Position numbers and translations under genes: made by a program. From positions 124,001 to 188,000 of the forward strand of contig NZ_SMYZ01000004.1 of the NCBI RefSeq assembly GCF_004919685.1: a stretch of 64,000 bases of DNA, written 5' to 3'. Source of the stretch: Mesorhizobium norvegicum. Lineage in GTDB: Bacteria > Pseudomonadota > Alphaproteobacteria > Rhizobiales > Rhizobiaceae. Positions 55,920 through 64,000 of the stretch are shown here, piece after piece (within the stretch, counting starts at the first letter, position 1; every line of letters begins with the position of its first letter). Under the pieces are notes generated by a model, which searched no databases, was not told the origin of the DNA, and worked only from the letters and a program-made list of their open reading frames with translations.

Positions 55920-56930
55920 TCACGCATTTGACGATCCTCCGTTCACATGGCGCTCCGCACCATTGGATTGGTTCTGTTCGACAAGGGCACGGGCGGTGCT
56001 TTCGTCGGTGATCAGGCCACTCAGATAACGGCTTTCGAGCACCGCCTTGATGGCGCGTACTTTGACCTTGCCGCCGGCGACGGCGACGATCCGGCGGCCT
56101 TTCAACTGGTCCCGCGGGAGCGCCAGAATTCTTTCCGACAGCGCCGTTTCCACCGGGCGCCCCTTGTCGTCGAAGAAGTGGGCGAGCAGCTCGCCGACGC
56201 CGCCATCGCGTTTGACCTCATCGATTTCGGAATGTTCGATCATGCCGGTAGCGACCAGCGAGGCTTCCCGCTCGGCGGTGCCTATGCCGACGAACATCAG
56301 GTCGGACCGGCTTGCGAGGTCGAAGACATCGCTGATGCCGCGCTGGCCAAGCAGCACCTCACGGTCCTCGGCGGAGTTGGCGACGAAAGGCACCGGCATC
56401 ACATAGGCCTGCGCGCCGGTCCGCTCGGCCAGTCGATGCATGACGTCGTGCGGGTTGGCCGCGAATTTGCGCGTCACACCGCCAAGCAGCGAGACGAAAC
56501 GGATATGGGCGGCGGCGGTCCGCGTCAGATACTCGACGCTTGCCGCGAGGGTGCGGCCATGGCCAACGCCGATCAGCATGTCCTCGCCGCGATCGATCTC
56601 GCGCTTCAGAAACTGCGCGCCGGCGATGCCCAGTCCCTTGAGCGGCAGGTCTTCCTGGTCCAGGTCCGGAACCACCTCGCAATAGTCGAGCCCATATGCG
56701 GCGGTCAGGCGCTGCTCCAGCTCCACACACTCGGCGACGTCGCCGTCGATAAAGACCCTGACCAGACCTTCCTGATTGGCCTTGGTGATGAGCCGGTGCG
56801 CCTTGAGGCTGGTCAGGCCAAGCCGCTTGGCCACCTGGGCCTGTGTGAGACCCCCGGCATAGTGAAGCCAGGCCGCGCGCGTGGCGAGGCTGGATTCATG
56901 GTCACGGTTAGCGGTTCCGCCGGATTTCAA
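55920..56930 (-). CDS. eryD: Erythritol operon regulator, SorC/DeoR-type sugar-binding regulator
   Basis: A 336 aa protein: N-terminal helix-turn-helix (AGGLTQAQVAKRLGLTSLKA) and a SorC sugar-phosphate-binding domain (DMLIGVGHGRTLAASVEYL; DLASRSDLMFVGIGTAER; GLITDESTARALVEQN). The start is TTG at 56930 with GGGAGGAG six bases upstream; the frame can be read from another TTG at 56972 but has no ribosome site. EryD in Brucella represses the ery operon until erythritol acts on it. It is first in the operon eryD-DUF2291-eryEFG-eryABCHI. Confidence 0.85.
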   Translation of the reverse strand: MKSGGTANRDHESSLATRAAWLHYAGGLTQAQVAKRLGLTSLKAHRLITKANQEGLVRVFIDGDVAECVELEQRLTAAYGLDYCEVVPDLDQEDLPLKGLGIAGAQFLKREIDRGEDMLIGVGHGRTLAASVEYLTRTAAAHIRFVSLLGGVTRKFAANPHDVMHRLAERTGAQAYVMPVPFVANSAEDREVLLGQRGISDVFDLASRSDLMFVGIGTAEREASLVATGMIEHSEIDEVKRDGGVGELLAHFFDDKGRPVETALSERILALPRDQLKGRRIVAVAGGKVKVRAIKAVLESRYLSGLITDESTARALVEQNQSNGAERHVNGGSSNA

Positions 56931-56935
56931 GCCAT

Positions 56936-56943
56936 CTCCTCCC
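56936..56943 (-). promoter_or_regulatory. Ribosome binding site that sets the TTG start of eryD
   Basis: GGGAGGAG on the minus strand, spaced 5 bases from the TTG at 56930. An ATG within the site is followed at once by a stop. Confidence 0.6.
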
Positions 56944-57125
56944 TGAGATGATATTATTATCTTTGTGTGCAAAAATTTTCACATCCCTGCATCGCTGTCA
57001 ATCCCTCGCCGGATTTGGCGCATACGCCTGCGGGGAATTCACAGGCCTCGCCCCTTCTAGAAACGCCGGTCTGCCGGGGTATCGGCAGGCAACATCGATC
57101 CACTAGGAGGTAAGCATGTTATGTG

Positions 57126-57154
57126 ATCATACTTCGATGATAATTTAACGTCAA
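57126..57154 (-). promoter_or_regulatory. Sigma-70-type promoter of the eryD operon
   Basis: On the minus strand: TTGACG (57154-57149), a 17 bp spacer, TATGAT (57131-57126). The -35 box and the first half of the spacer belong to CACAGATTGACGTTAAATTA, which recurs with one change in the promoter of the second polyol cassette (61522-61541). Confidence 0.65.
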
Positions 57155-57355
57155 TCTGTGTTATTTCTTGCCGAGATCGGCAGGATTGCGCTGCTGGTTG
57201 CCACCCTATTTATCATCAACTATTTGTTTTTAATAAATAATATCCGCCAGCAGAAAAATCCCAATCTATCTGTGAGTTGGGCGATTTGTGGATGCGGCGC
57301 ATCCATGGGCAAACCGACCGGATTGCCTTGGGAAAGAGCATCGGCGACGGAGTGA

Positions 57356-59068
57356 TCAGTCCAGTCGCATCAGGTTCCGGCCTTCGAGTTCCACAATTGC
57401 GGCCTCGACTTCCCCTGCAAGGCGCCCGGCGCTCCAGCCCAGCGCCCGTCCGGCAATCGCGGCAATCTCCTGCAGGTCCCGGCCTGTCAGCGAACCTGAT
57501 ATCGCCAGGGTGCTGCGGCGCATGACGATATCGGCCAGATGTTCGACGAATTCGTTGCGGACAATGTAGTCAATTTCCGATCGGCTGTAGCTGCCGGAGT
57601 CCGGCAGCTGGCCTTCACCATTCAGCCCGTGTCCGGCAATCTCCAGGGCTCTGGTCCCGTAGCGCGACAGCAATTGGTCAAGACGTCGTTCTTCGATGCC
57701 CGTTTGCGACCGCGCGCGAGCCAGCCAGTCTGAGCGTGCCGCCGCCGCGGCAGGGAAATCCCTGCCGCCGCCGATCGGCATGGCTTGCGTCGTCACCTTG
57801 CGGCTGCGCTGCAGACGACCGAGCACGGTGTCGGCGACTTCCTCGGCAAAGCCACGAAAGGTCGTCCACTTGCCGCCGACCAGCGAGATGACCGCGAAAG
57901 GTCTGTTCCGGTCCGGCTCGGCGACGGGGGCCGAGTGATCGCGGCTGATCAACCCGGGCAGCGATGCATCCGAAGCCGGCAGCGGCCGGATGCCGCTATA
58001 GGCATAGACGATCTGGTCGCGCTCGAACGCCATTCCCGGCAGCAGCGTCCGGACGCTGTCGAGCAGGTATTCGACTTCGTCAGGCTCGCAGCGCACCGCG
58101 TCGGGATTGTCGGCCTTGATGTCGGTGGAGCCGACCAGCGCCAGGCCGAGATAGTCGTAGACAAGGCAGATACGGCCGTCATCGGCCTCGAAATATAGCA
58201 TGCGCCCGGCAAGGCTTTTAACCAGTTCGTCGTGTTTCAACAGTACGTGCGAGCCCTTGGTGCCGCCGATCATCTTCGATGGCGCGCCAAGCAAATCGTT
58301 GACATAATCGATCCAGGGACCGGCGGCATTGACCACCAGTTTCGGCCGCACCGAAAAGGCCGCGCCGTTTTCCGTCTGGAAGGTCAGCACGCCATCGGCG
58401 GACTTCACCAGCGCGGTGTAGTTCGCGGTGGCCGAGGCCGCATTTGCCTGCAGCCCGTCGAGGATCAGTTCGAGCACCAGCCTTTCGGGGTGGCTTATCT
58501 TGGCGTCGTAATAGGTGCCGGTGGCGACGATCGAAGGGTTGAGCGCCGGCATCTCACTGAGCGCCTGGCGCCGCCCGACCATGCGGTGACGCGGCATGAC
58601 CTGGTTTCGCGAGCCATAGAAATCATAGATCATCAAGCCGACCTTGATCAGGATGGCGCCGCGGCTGCGCGGCGCGCTGGTCGAGCCGAACAGCGTCCGC
58701 AGCGCCGCCAGCATGCCCTTGCTCCAGGAGAAGATCGGAATGACGGTCGGCAGCGGACTGACATAGTGCGGCGCGTTTTTCAAAAGCAAATTGCGTTCGA
58801 GCGTCGACTGCGCCACCAGCCCGAACTCGCCGGTTTCTAGATATTTCAAGCCACCATGAATGAGCCGCGATGGCGCGGCGCTGGTGCCGGAGCCGAAATC
58901 CGCCTTGTCGACGATCAGGCAGCTGACGCCCTGCGCGCACAGGTCGCGAAACAGGCCCGCCCCGTTGATGCCGGCGCCAAGAATGACGACGTCGACCTCG
59001 TCGGTCCCGGCCATGGCGGCCAGACGCCCGGCGGGGTTTTCCGTACGTGTTCCCTCAGCTGGGTTCAT
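57356..59068 (-). CDS. GlpD/EryB-like FAD-dependent polyol-phosphate dehydrogenase (paralogue)
   Basis: A 570 aa flavoprotein: VVILGAGINGAGLFRDLCAQ for FAD, SAAPSRLIHGGLKYLETGEF, VVNAAGPWIDYVNDLLG, LVGGKWTTFRGFAEEVADTV. It is longer than eryB by 65 residues and is clearly diverged from it, for example TSAAPSRLIHGGLKY against TSSRSGKLVHGGLRY. It should oxidise a polyol phosphate made by the kinase of the same cassette; the polyol is not erythritol if eryB serves that, so threitol, a pentitol or glycerol are possible. It overlaps the DeoR stop by 4 bp. Confidence 0.83.
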   Translation of the reverse strand: MNPAEGTRTENPAGRLAAMAGTDEVDVVILGAGINGAGLFRDLCAQGVSCLIVDKADFGSGTSAAPSRLIHGGLKYLETGEFGLVAQSTLERNLLLKNAPHYVSPLPTVIPIFSWSKGMLAALRTLFGSTSAPRSRGAILIKVGLMIYDFYGSRNQVMPRHRMVGRRQALSEMPALNPSIVATGTYYDAKISHPERLVLELILDGLQANAASATANYTALVKSADGVLTFQTENGAAFSVRPKLVVNAAGPWIDYVNDLLGAPSKMIGGTKGSHVLLKHDELVKSLAGRMLYFEADDGRICLVYDYLGLALVGSTDIKADNPDAVRCEPDEVEYLLDSVRTLLPGMAFERDQIVYAYSGIRPLPASDASLPGLISRDHSAPVAEPDRNRPFAVISLVGGKWTTFRGFAEEVADTVLGRLQRSRKVTTQAMPIGGGRDFPAAAAARSDWLARARSQTGIEERRLDQLLSRYGTRALEIAGHGLNGEGQLPDSGSYSRSEIDYIVRNEFVEHLADIVMRRSTLAISGSLTGRDLQEIAAIAGRALGWSAGRLAGEVEAAIVELEGRNLMRLD

Positions 59069-59841
59069 GGCGCTTTCGTCTTGACGATGCGCAGCTTCAC
59101 GCCGGCCCGCTCGAGGGCTTGCGCCCGCGCATCGCCCAGACCTTCGGTCGCCAGCACGACGTCGAAGCTGGTCAGATCGTCGAAGACATGCAGGGCAATC
59201 CTGTCGAACTTGGCATGGTCGATCAGAAGGATGCGCTTGACCGATGCGGCCATCATCGCCTGCTTGACCCGCACGACATTGGGATCCTGGATGAAGGCCG
59301 TGGTTCCGGTGATGGCCGAAGCCGAACAGATCAGCACATTGGCGCGCAGCTGCGCCACGGCGTTCTCGCAGACGATGCCGATATAGGCATTGTAGGTACC
59401 GTGATACTGGCCGCCGAGGCAGATGAAATCGATGTCGTCGACATTGATCAGCTGTGCCGCCGTCGACACGCTGTTGGAGATGACGGTCAGCGGCTTGACG
59501 TCGAGCAGCAGTGTGGCGACGGCGTTTGCCGTCGAGGAATCGTCCAGCATCACCACCTGGCCAGCCTCGACATAATCGAGTGCTGCCCGCGCCAGCGCAT
59601 CCTTCTCGGCCCGGTTGACCGTCACCCGGTAGCGGAAGGCGCTTTCATAGAGGCCGGAAGGCTGAACCGTCACCGCACCGTGCAGCTTGCGCAGCACGCC
59701 CTGCTGCGCCAGCCGGTCGATGTGCCGGTGGATGGTCATGCGCGATACGCCGAAATGCTCGACGAGATCGTCGATGCGCACCTGGCCGAGCTTGATCACA
59801 TAGTCGGCGATCTCTTCGCGTCGTTCGTCGGCCTTGATCAT
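59065..59841 (-). CDS. DeoR/GlpR family transcriptional regulator of the second polyol cassette
   Basis: A 258 aa protein: DeoR helix-turn-helix (LGQVRIDDLVEHFGVSRMTI; LRKLHGAVTV) and the DeoRC sensor (VVMLDDSSTANAVATLLLDV; FICLGGQYHGTYNAYIG; RILLIDHAKFDR). It overlaps the genes on both sides by ATGA, so it is locked into the kinase-regulator-dehydrogenase message and probably controls it. It may correspond to EryR of Rhizobium, a DeoR protein in the erythritol locus, but that is not certain. Confidence 0.85.
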   Translation of the reverse strand: MIKADERREEIADYVIKLGQVRIDDLVEHFGVSRMTIHRHIDRLAQQGVLRKLHGAVTVQPSGLYESAFRYRVTVNRAEKDALARAALDYVEAGQVVMLDDSSTANAVATLLLDVKPLTVISNSVSTAAQLINVDDIDFICLGGQYHGTYNAYIGIVCENAVAQLRANVLICSASAITGTTAFIQDPNVVRVKQAMMAASVKRILLIDHAKFDRIALHVFDDLTSFDVVLATEGLGDARAQALERAGVKLRIVKTKAP

Positions 59842-61373
59842 GCGCCTCTCCCAGTGTCTGGCCGCGCCAGCTTCTCGATCTCCGGCCAATGCGGTTCGAG
59901 CGCACCGGCTATGCGGCCATAGAGGGAAAAGCGCTCGTTGAACACAGCGCTTGAGGCCGGCACAGGCTCGTATTGGCGCGCCGTCATGCCGACCTGCCTG
60001 GCGCCTTGTTGCGGCGTCGCGAAGATGCCGACCGCGGCACCCGCGCAAAGGGCAGCGCCAAAGGCCGCGGCCTCGTCGGTCGAGGTGACGATGACCGGCG
60101 CGTTCAGCACATCGGCAAACATCTGGACGAAGGCCGGATTGCGCGAGCCGCCGCCGGTCAGGCGGATTGCGCTGATAGCAAAGCCCTCGCGCAAGGCTTC
60201 GACATGGGTGCGGTGATTGAAAGCAATGCCCTCCAGAACCGCCTTCAACATATCGCCGCGATTGTGCCAGCCGTGCAGGCCGACAAAGCTGCCGCTGGCG
60301 ATATCGCCAAAGGGGGAGCCAAACAGATAGGGGTGAAACAGGATGGTCGAGGGCTTCTTCAGCGCTGCGTCGATTTCTGCTGCCAGAAACTCGTGGATCG
60401 AGCCACCATCGACCGATGCCTTCTCCTGCTCAGAACGGCAGAACGTGTCGAGGAACCAGTCGTAGTTCGCGGTCGAGGCCGGAGAGATCGCCATGTTGTT
60501 CCAGCAGCCTGCGTCGATGGCGTTGCGGCAGAACCAGCGCGGGTCGACGCGCGGCTCCGAAGAGACGACTTCGTTGATGGAATAGGTCCCGGCGACGATG
60601 GCGAGCACGCCCTCCTCGTGGCCGCCCATGCCAAGCGCGGAGGCGGTCACGTCATGCAGTCCGCACGCAACCGGTGTTCCCTTGGCTAGGCCGGTCATTT
60701 CGGCGGCCTCGGCGGTGACATGCCCGACGATCTCGGCGGAGTGCGCCATCGGCGGCAGCGCTTCGAAGAGATCGTCCAATCCGAAGATGCGCATCGCTTC
60801 CGGCGCGTAAGCCTGCGTGCGGAAATCCGTGAATGAGGTGCTGGCCTCCGAACGGTCGGTGCCGATCGTGCCCGACAGGCAAAAGCGCAGCCAGTCTTTG
60901 CAGGCCAGTATATGCCCGATGCGCCCATAGCGGTCGGGTTCGTTCTTCCTGATCCAGGCCAGCAGCGCCGACGGCGCCGAGACGTGCGGCGCCTGGCCGG
61001 TGCGCGCCAACGCGTCTTCGAAGACCCGATCCGCCGACCATCGTTCGACAATCTCGCCGGCGCGGCTGTCGAGCGAAAGGATCCCGGGACCCAGCGGCCG
61101 ACGATCCTTGTCGAGCAGATAGAGACCGTCGCCATGCGCGGTCGCCGCCACCGCCCTGATGTCGTCTGCCGGGCGGCCACAAAGGGCGATCGCTTCCTTG
61201 ATTGCGTCGGCGGTCGCTTGCCAGAGGCCTGCCATGTCGCGCTCCACCCAGCGCGCATGGGGCATCGACTGCGGCACCCGTCGACGCGCCACCGACAACT
61301 GCGTGCCATCGGCATCGAAGATCACCGCCTTGGTGACCGTGAGACCGTTATCGATTCCGAGCAGACTGGGCAT
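59838..61373 (-). CDS. FGGY family carbohydrate kinase (second polyol cassette)
   Basis: A 511 aa kinase: LLGIDNGLTVTKAVIFDADG, VAATAHGDGLYLLDKD, ILACKDWLRFCLSG, LAIVAGTYSINEVVS and IRLTGGGSRNPAFVQMFADV. It differs strongly from eryA and looks like LyxK/YgcE-type ketose or polyol kinases. The ATG at 61373 follows GAGGCGGTGACC. First gene of the cassette; it should phosphorylate the polyol that the 57356 dehydrogenase then oxidises. Confidence 0.84.
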   Translation of the reverse strand: MPSLLGIDNGLTVTKAVIFDADGTQLSVARRRVPQSMPHARWVERDMAGLWQATADAIKEAIALCGRPADDIRAVAATAHGDGLYLLDKDRRPLGPGILSLDSRAGEIVERWSADRVFEDALARTGQAPHVSAPSALLAWIRKNEPDRYGRIGHILACKDWLRFCLSGTIGTDRSEASTSFTDFRTQAYAPEAMRIFGLDDLFEALPPMAHSAEIVGHVTAEAAEMTGLAKGTPVACGLHDVTASALGMGGHEEGVLAIVAGTYSINEVVSSEPRVDPRWFCRNAIDAGCWNNMAISPASTANYDWFLDTFCRSEQEKASVDGGSIHEFLAAEIDAALKKPSTILFHPYLFGSPFGDIASGSFVGLHGWHNRGDMLKAVLEGIAFNHRTHVEALREGFAISAIRLTGGGSRNPAFVQMFADVLNAPVIVTSTDEAAAFGAALCAGAAVGIFATPQQGARQVGMTARQYEPVPASSAVFNERFSLYGRIAGALEPHWPEIEKLARPDTGRGA

Positions 61374-61749
61374 GGTCACCGCCTCTTTCAGCGACTGGCG
61401 ATGCGCACTGCAAGGCAATCCTGCAGGCTGGGACAAGGGCGACAGACATAGCAACGATCGACGAGCAACGGTGATACAAAGCGACGAGCACCCAATGAAT
61501 CAAAGAACCATATCTTGGTGTTAATTTAACGTCAATGTGTGAGACAATTCTTTTGTTCCATCCGTCGAAACGGGCATTGTTAGCGATGACAGATTGCAAA
61601 ACTGACTGATTTATTTGAATTTTTTGCCTATGAAATATCCCATCCAGATCGTTCAATCGGCCGGCGGGTGCCATAGATCGGCTCCGTTCGCCCGACGCTG
61701 CGCCCTGGCAAGCCTGGGTTACTGATGCTTCATCGACATTCGCCTGAAG
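61374..61749. other. Intergenic region between polyol cassette and clpV, 376 bp
   Basis: Holds the promoter of the FGGY kinase at 61507-61535. The part from 61545 to 61749 shows no gene or clear repeat; it includes the 3' flank of clpV. Confidence 0.5.
61507..61535 (-). promoter_or_regulatory. Sigma-70-type promoter of the second polyol cassette
   Basis: On the minus strand: TTGACG (61535-61530), 17 bp spacer, TATGGT (61512-61507), about 130 bp before the kinase start. CACACATTGACGTTAAATTA here differs by one base from the eryD promoter copy. The match runs beyond the -35 box on both sides, so a shared regulator site is likely. Confidence 0.65.
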
Positions 61750-64000
61750 CTACTCGAAGGAATAGGTGAAGCCCTCCTTGGAGGCGCCAACCGTCACCTT
61801 CGTCATCTTTTCGCCCTCGAGCGACCGGTTCAGCACGCCACGGCTCAATTCCGGCAGAAGCGTGTTGGTCAAAATGGCGTCGATCATCCGCCCGCCGGAT
61901 TCGATCTCGGTGCAGCGGGCCTTGACCAGATCCATGACGCCATCGCCGATCACCAGTTCCGCGTCGTTGGTCGCGCGCAGCCGGCGAGCGATCTTGGCGA
62001 ACTGGTGGCGGGTGATCGCTTCGATCATCGAATCCGAAAGCGGGTAATAAGGAATGGTCACCACCCGACCGAGAAAGGCCGCAGGGAAGACTTTCAGCAA
62101 GGGGCTGCGCAGTGCGGTGTCCAGATCGTCGAGCCCTGCCCGCAGCGTGCCATTCCTGGTCCGATCCATGATGACTTCGGAGCCGACATTCGAGGTGAGC
62201 AGGATCAGCGTGTTCTTGAAATCGATGCGCCGGCCCTCGCTGTCGTCCATCATCCCCTTGTCGAAGACCTGGAAGAAGATTTCGTGCACGTCAGGATGCG
62301 CCTTCTCGACCTCGTCGAGCAGGATCACCGAGTAGGGTTTGCGGCGGACCGCCTCGGTCAGGATGCCGCCCTTGCCGTAGCCGACATATCCAGGCGGCGC
62401 CCCTTTCAAGGTAGAGACCGTGTGCGCTTCCTGGAACTCGGACATGTTGATCGAGATGAGGTTCTGCTCGCCGCCGTAGAGCGTCTCGGCCAAGGCCAAT
62501 GCGGTTTCGGTCTTGCCGACGCCCGAGGGGCCGCAGAGCAGGAACACGCCCACCGGCTTTTCCGGCGCGCCGAGCCCGGCGCGGCTGGTCTGCACGCGCT
62601 TGGCGATCATCTCCATGGCGTGATCCTGGCCGACCACGCGTTCGGACAGAGTGCTGGCCAGCCGCAGCGCCTTTTCGGTCTGGCTCGACAGCATCCGCCC
62701 CGTCGGGATACCGGTCCAGTCCTGAACGACCGCCGCCACGGCGTTGCGGTCGACCGACGGCAGGATCAGCGGCGTCTCACCTTGCGCCTCGGCCAGTTCG
62801 GCCATCAGTTCGCGCAGCCGGGTGAGATCGGCGGCCGGATCGGGTAGAGGGGCATCGGTCGCCGCCGCTGCCTCCTCGCTCGTCCTGGCCGGTTTGGTCT
62901 TGGCCGGTTTGGTCTTGGGCGCTTTTGCTTTGGGCGTTTCGGTCTTGGGCAGCGGAGCTTCAACTGCGTCCGCGCCGGCCGTTTCGCTCTCCGGCGTCTC
63001 CACCGCATCGAGTGGGACACCTTCGCCGCGCAGCCTGGCGCGCAGTTCGAGTATTTCGGCAACGAGTGCCTTTTCCCGATCCCAACGCTGCTGCGCGGCT
63101 GCGAGCGTGACTTCGGTTTCGGCCAACCCGGTGTCGACGCGTGCCTGCCGATCGTTCACCTCGATGCCGATCGCAGCCTCGCGACCGATGATGCCGCGCT
63201 CGACCTCCAGCGCCTGGCGGCGACGGATGATGTCCTCGACCTCGGCCGGTGTAGCGTGCTGCGATATGGCGACACGGGCGCAAGCGGTGTCGAGAAGGCT
63301 CACCGCCTTGTCAGGCAGTTGCCGCGCCGGGATGTAGCGATGCGACAGGCCGACCGCCGCTTCGATCGCCTCATCCAGTATCTGCACCTTGTGGTGCTGC
63401 TCCAGAACGCCGGCGACACCGCGCAACATGAGAACGGCCACCGCCTCCGAAGGCTCGTCGATTTTTACCACCTGGAAGCGGCGGGTCAGCGCCGGGTCTT
63501 TCTCGATGTGCTGCTTGTATTCGGCCCAGGTCGTTGCCGCGATCGTACGCAATTCGCCGCGCGCCAGCGCCGGCTTCAAGAGATTGGCCGCGTCACCGGT
63601 TCCAGCCGCGCCGCCTGCGCCAATCAAGGTGTGGGCCTCATCGATGAACAGGATGACCGGCGTTTCGGAAGACTGCACCTCATCGATGACCGCCTTCAGC
63701 CGTTTTTCGAACTCGCCCTTCACGCTTGCACCCGCCTGCATCAATCCGACATCGAGCATGCGCACACTGACGCCTTGCAGTGTGGGCGGCACGTCGTCTG
63801 CTGCAATACGCAAGGCAAAGCCCTCGACGACCGCGGTCTTGCCGACGCCAGCCTCACCGGTCAGGATCGGGTTGTTTTGCCGACGTCGCATCAGGATATC
63901 GACGATTTGCCTGATCTCCGGATCGCGGCCGACGACCGGATCGATCTTGCCGTCGCGAGCGCGCTGGGTCAGGTCGGTGGCGTATTTCGCCAGCGCCGAA
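61750..64000 (-). CDS. clpV: Type VI secretion ATPase ClpV/TssH, C-terminal part (N-terminus off the window)
   Basis: The visible 749 residues contain the first AAA domain (LTGEAGVGKTAVVEGFAL, VILFIDEAHTLIGAGG), the coiled-coil middle region, and the second AAA domain (FLLCGPSGVGKTETALALAE, VILLDEVEKAHPDVHEIFF). GKIDPVVGRDPEIRQIVDIL before the first Walker A shows the frame continues beyond position 64000. EAGVGKT, and the -TGRM- to -GVFLLCG- spacing, fit ClpV rather than ClpB. An unusual Lys/Pro/Ala/Thr-rich stretch lies within the middle domain (codons near 62830-63000). It recycles contracted T6SS sheaths. No other T6SS gene is in the window. Confidence 0.88.
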   Translation of the reverse strand, partial: SALAKYATDLTQRARDGKIDPVVGRDPEIRQIVDILMRRRQNNPILTGEAGVGKTAVVEGFALRIAADDVPPTLQGVSVRMLDVGLMQAGASVKGEFEKRLKAVIDEVQSSETPVILFIDEAHTLIGAGGAAGTGDAANLLKPALARGELRTIAATTWAEYKQHIEKDPALTRRFQVVKIDEPSEAVAVLMLRGVAGVLEQHHKVQILDEAIEAAVGLSHRYIPARQLPDKAVSLLDTACARVAISQHATPAEVEDIIRRRQALEVERGIIGREAAIGIEVNDRQARVDTGLAETEVTLAAAQQRWDREKALVAEILELRARLRGEGVPLDAVETPESETAGADAVEAPLPKTETPKAKAPKTKPAKTKPARTSEEAAAATDAPLPDPAADLTRLRELMAELAEAQGETPLILPSVDRNAVAAVVQDWTGIPTGRMLSSQTEKALRLASTLSERVVGQDHAMEMIAKRVQTSRAGLGAPEKPVGVFLLCGPSGVGKTETALALAETLYGGEQNLISINMSEFQEAHTVSTLKGAPPGYVGYGKGGILTEAVRRKPYSVILLDEVEKAHPDVHEIFFQVFDKGMMDDSEGRRIDFKNTLILLTSNVGSEVIMDRTRNGTLRAGLDDLDTALRSPLLKVFPAAFLGRVVTIPYYPLSDSMIEAITRHQFAKIARRLRATNDAELVIGDGVMDLVKARCTEIESGGRMIDAILTNTLLPELSRGVLNRSLEGEKMTKVTVGASKEGFTYSFE

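Larger units (their letters stand above)
56931..57355. other. eryD upstream region, 425 bp
   Basis: Holds the eryD promoter at 57126-57154 and an AT-rich tract (57160-57250). On the plus strand, AGGAGG (57105-57110) precedes ATG at 57116 and a 10-codon frame ending at 57148, and CTGCCG/CGGCAG at 57071-57088 can form a hairpin. No protein gene of normal length is credible here. Confidence 0.5.

Noticed and set aside
57158..57355. 65-codon frame on the plus strand in the eryD upstream region
   Set aside because: Starts with GTG without a ribosome site in an AT-rich tract; one hydrophobic segment only and no family match.

Overview
The window looks like a piece of a rhizobial (order Hyphomicrobiales) chromosome or megaplasmid, most plausibly Mesorhizobium or a close relative. 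It is GC-rich, dense in CUT2-type sugar ABC transporters with GntR/DeoR regulators, carries an erythritol (ery) gene set of the Brucella/Rhizobium type, and has mosaic palindromic intergenic repeats of the kind common in rhizobia. The genus call is inference; no rRNA, tRNA, IS element or CRISPR array was seen. About 55 genes are called, several with starts moved inward to the codon with a good ribosome binding site.

Layout. 1-3.6 kb: phosphonate and phosphate genes (phnA partial, phnW, a Na/Pi cotransporter) with a divergent LysR regulator. 4.4-8.5 kb: a dimethylglycine/sarcosine-type FAD/GcvT oxidoreductase behind a DeoR and a GntR regulator. 8.7-11.4 kb: an unusual three-gene operon (nucleotidyltransferase-fold protein with a Cys cluster, SWIM zinc-finger protein, small protein). 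11.5-13.6 kb: a DHA2 drug-efflux MFS pump and a small secreted His/Gly/Trp-rich protein. 13.8-22.2 kb: an acid-sugar cluster (Zn alcohol dehydrogenase, cyclase-family hydrolase, CUT2 ABC system, glucarate-dehydratase-like enolase, GntR), followed by a reductase pseudogene fragment. 22.5-32.1 kb: a second cluster of SMP-30 lactonase, beta-keto acid cleavage enzyme (BKACE), gulonate 3-dehydrogenase-like enzyme, SDR, a CUT2 ABC system with two permeases fused in one polypeptide, and GntR.

32.4-56.9 kb is the core. It holds a complete D-apiose route (binding protein, DUF2291 lipoprotein, ATPase, permease, ApsD, ApnL, ApnO, OiaK, RuBisCO-like decarboxylase) directly joined to a DhaK/DhaL ketotetrose kinase and to a full erythritol regulon (eryI, H, C, B, A, G, F, E, a DUF2291 protein, eryD). 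The two routes should meet at L-erythrulose 1-phosphate, after which EryH and EryI give D-erythrose 4-phosphate. A TGGTATAA-type box sits before the three apiose transcription units and probably binds the local GntR regulator.

57.4-61.4 kb: a paralogous polyol cassette (FGGY kinase, DeoR regulator, GlpD/EryB-like dehydrogenase) whose promoter shares 19 of 20 bases, around the -35 box and spacer, with the eryD promoter. 61.75-64 kb: the C-terminal part of a ClpV/TssH type VI secretion ATPase running off the window.
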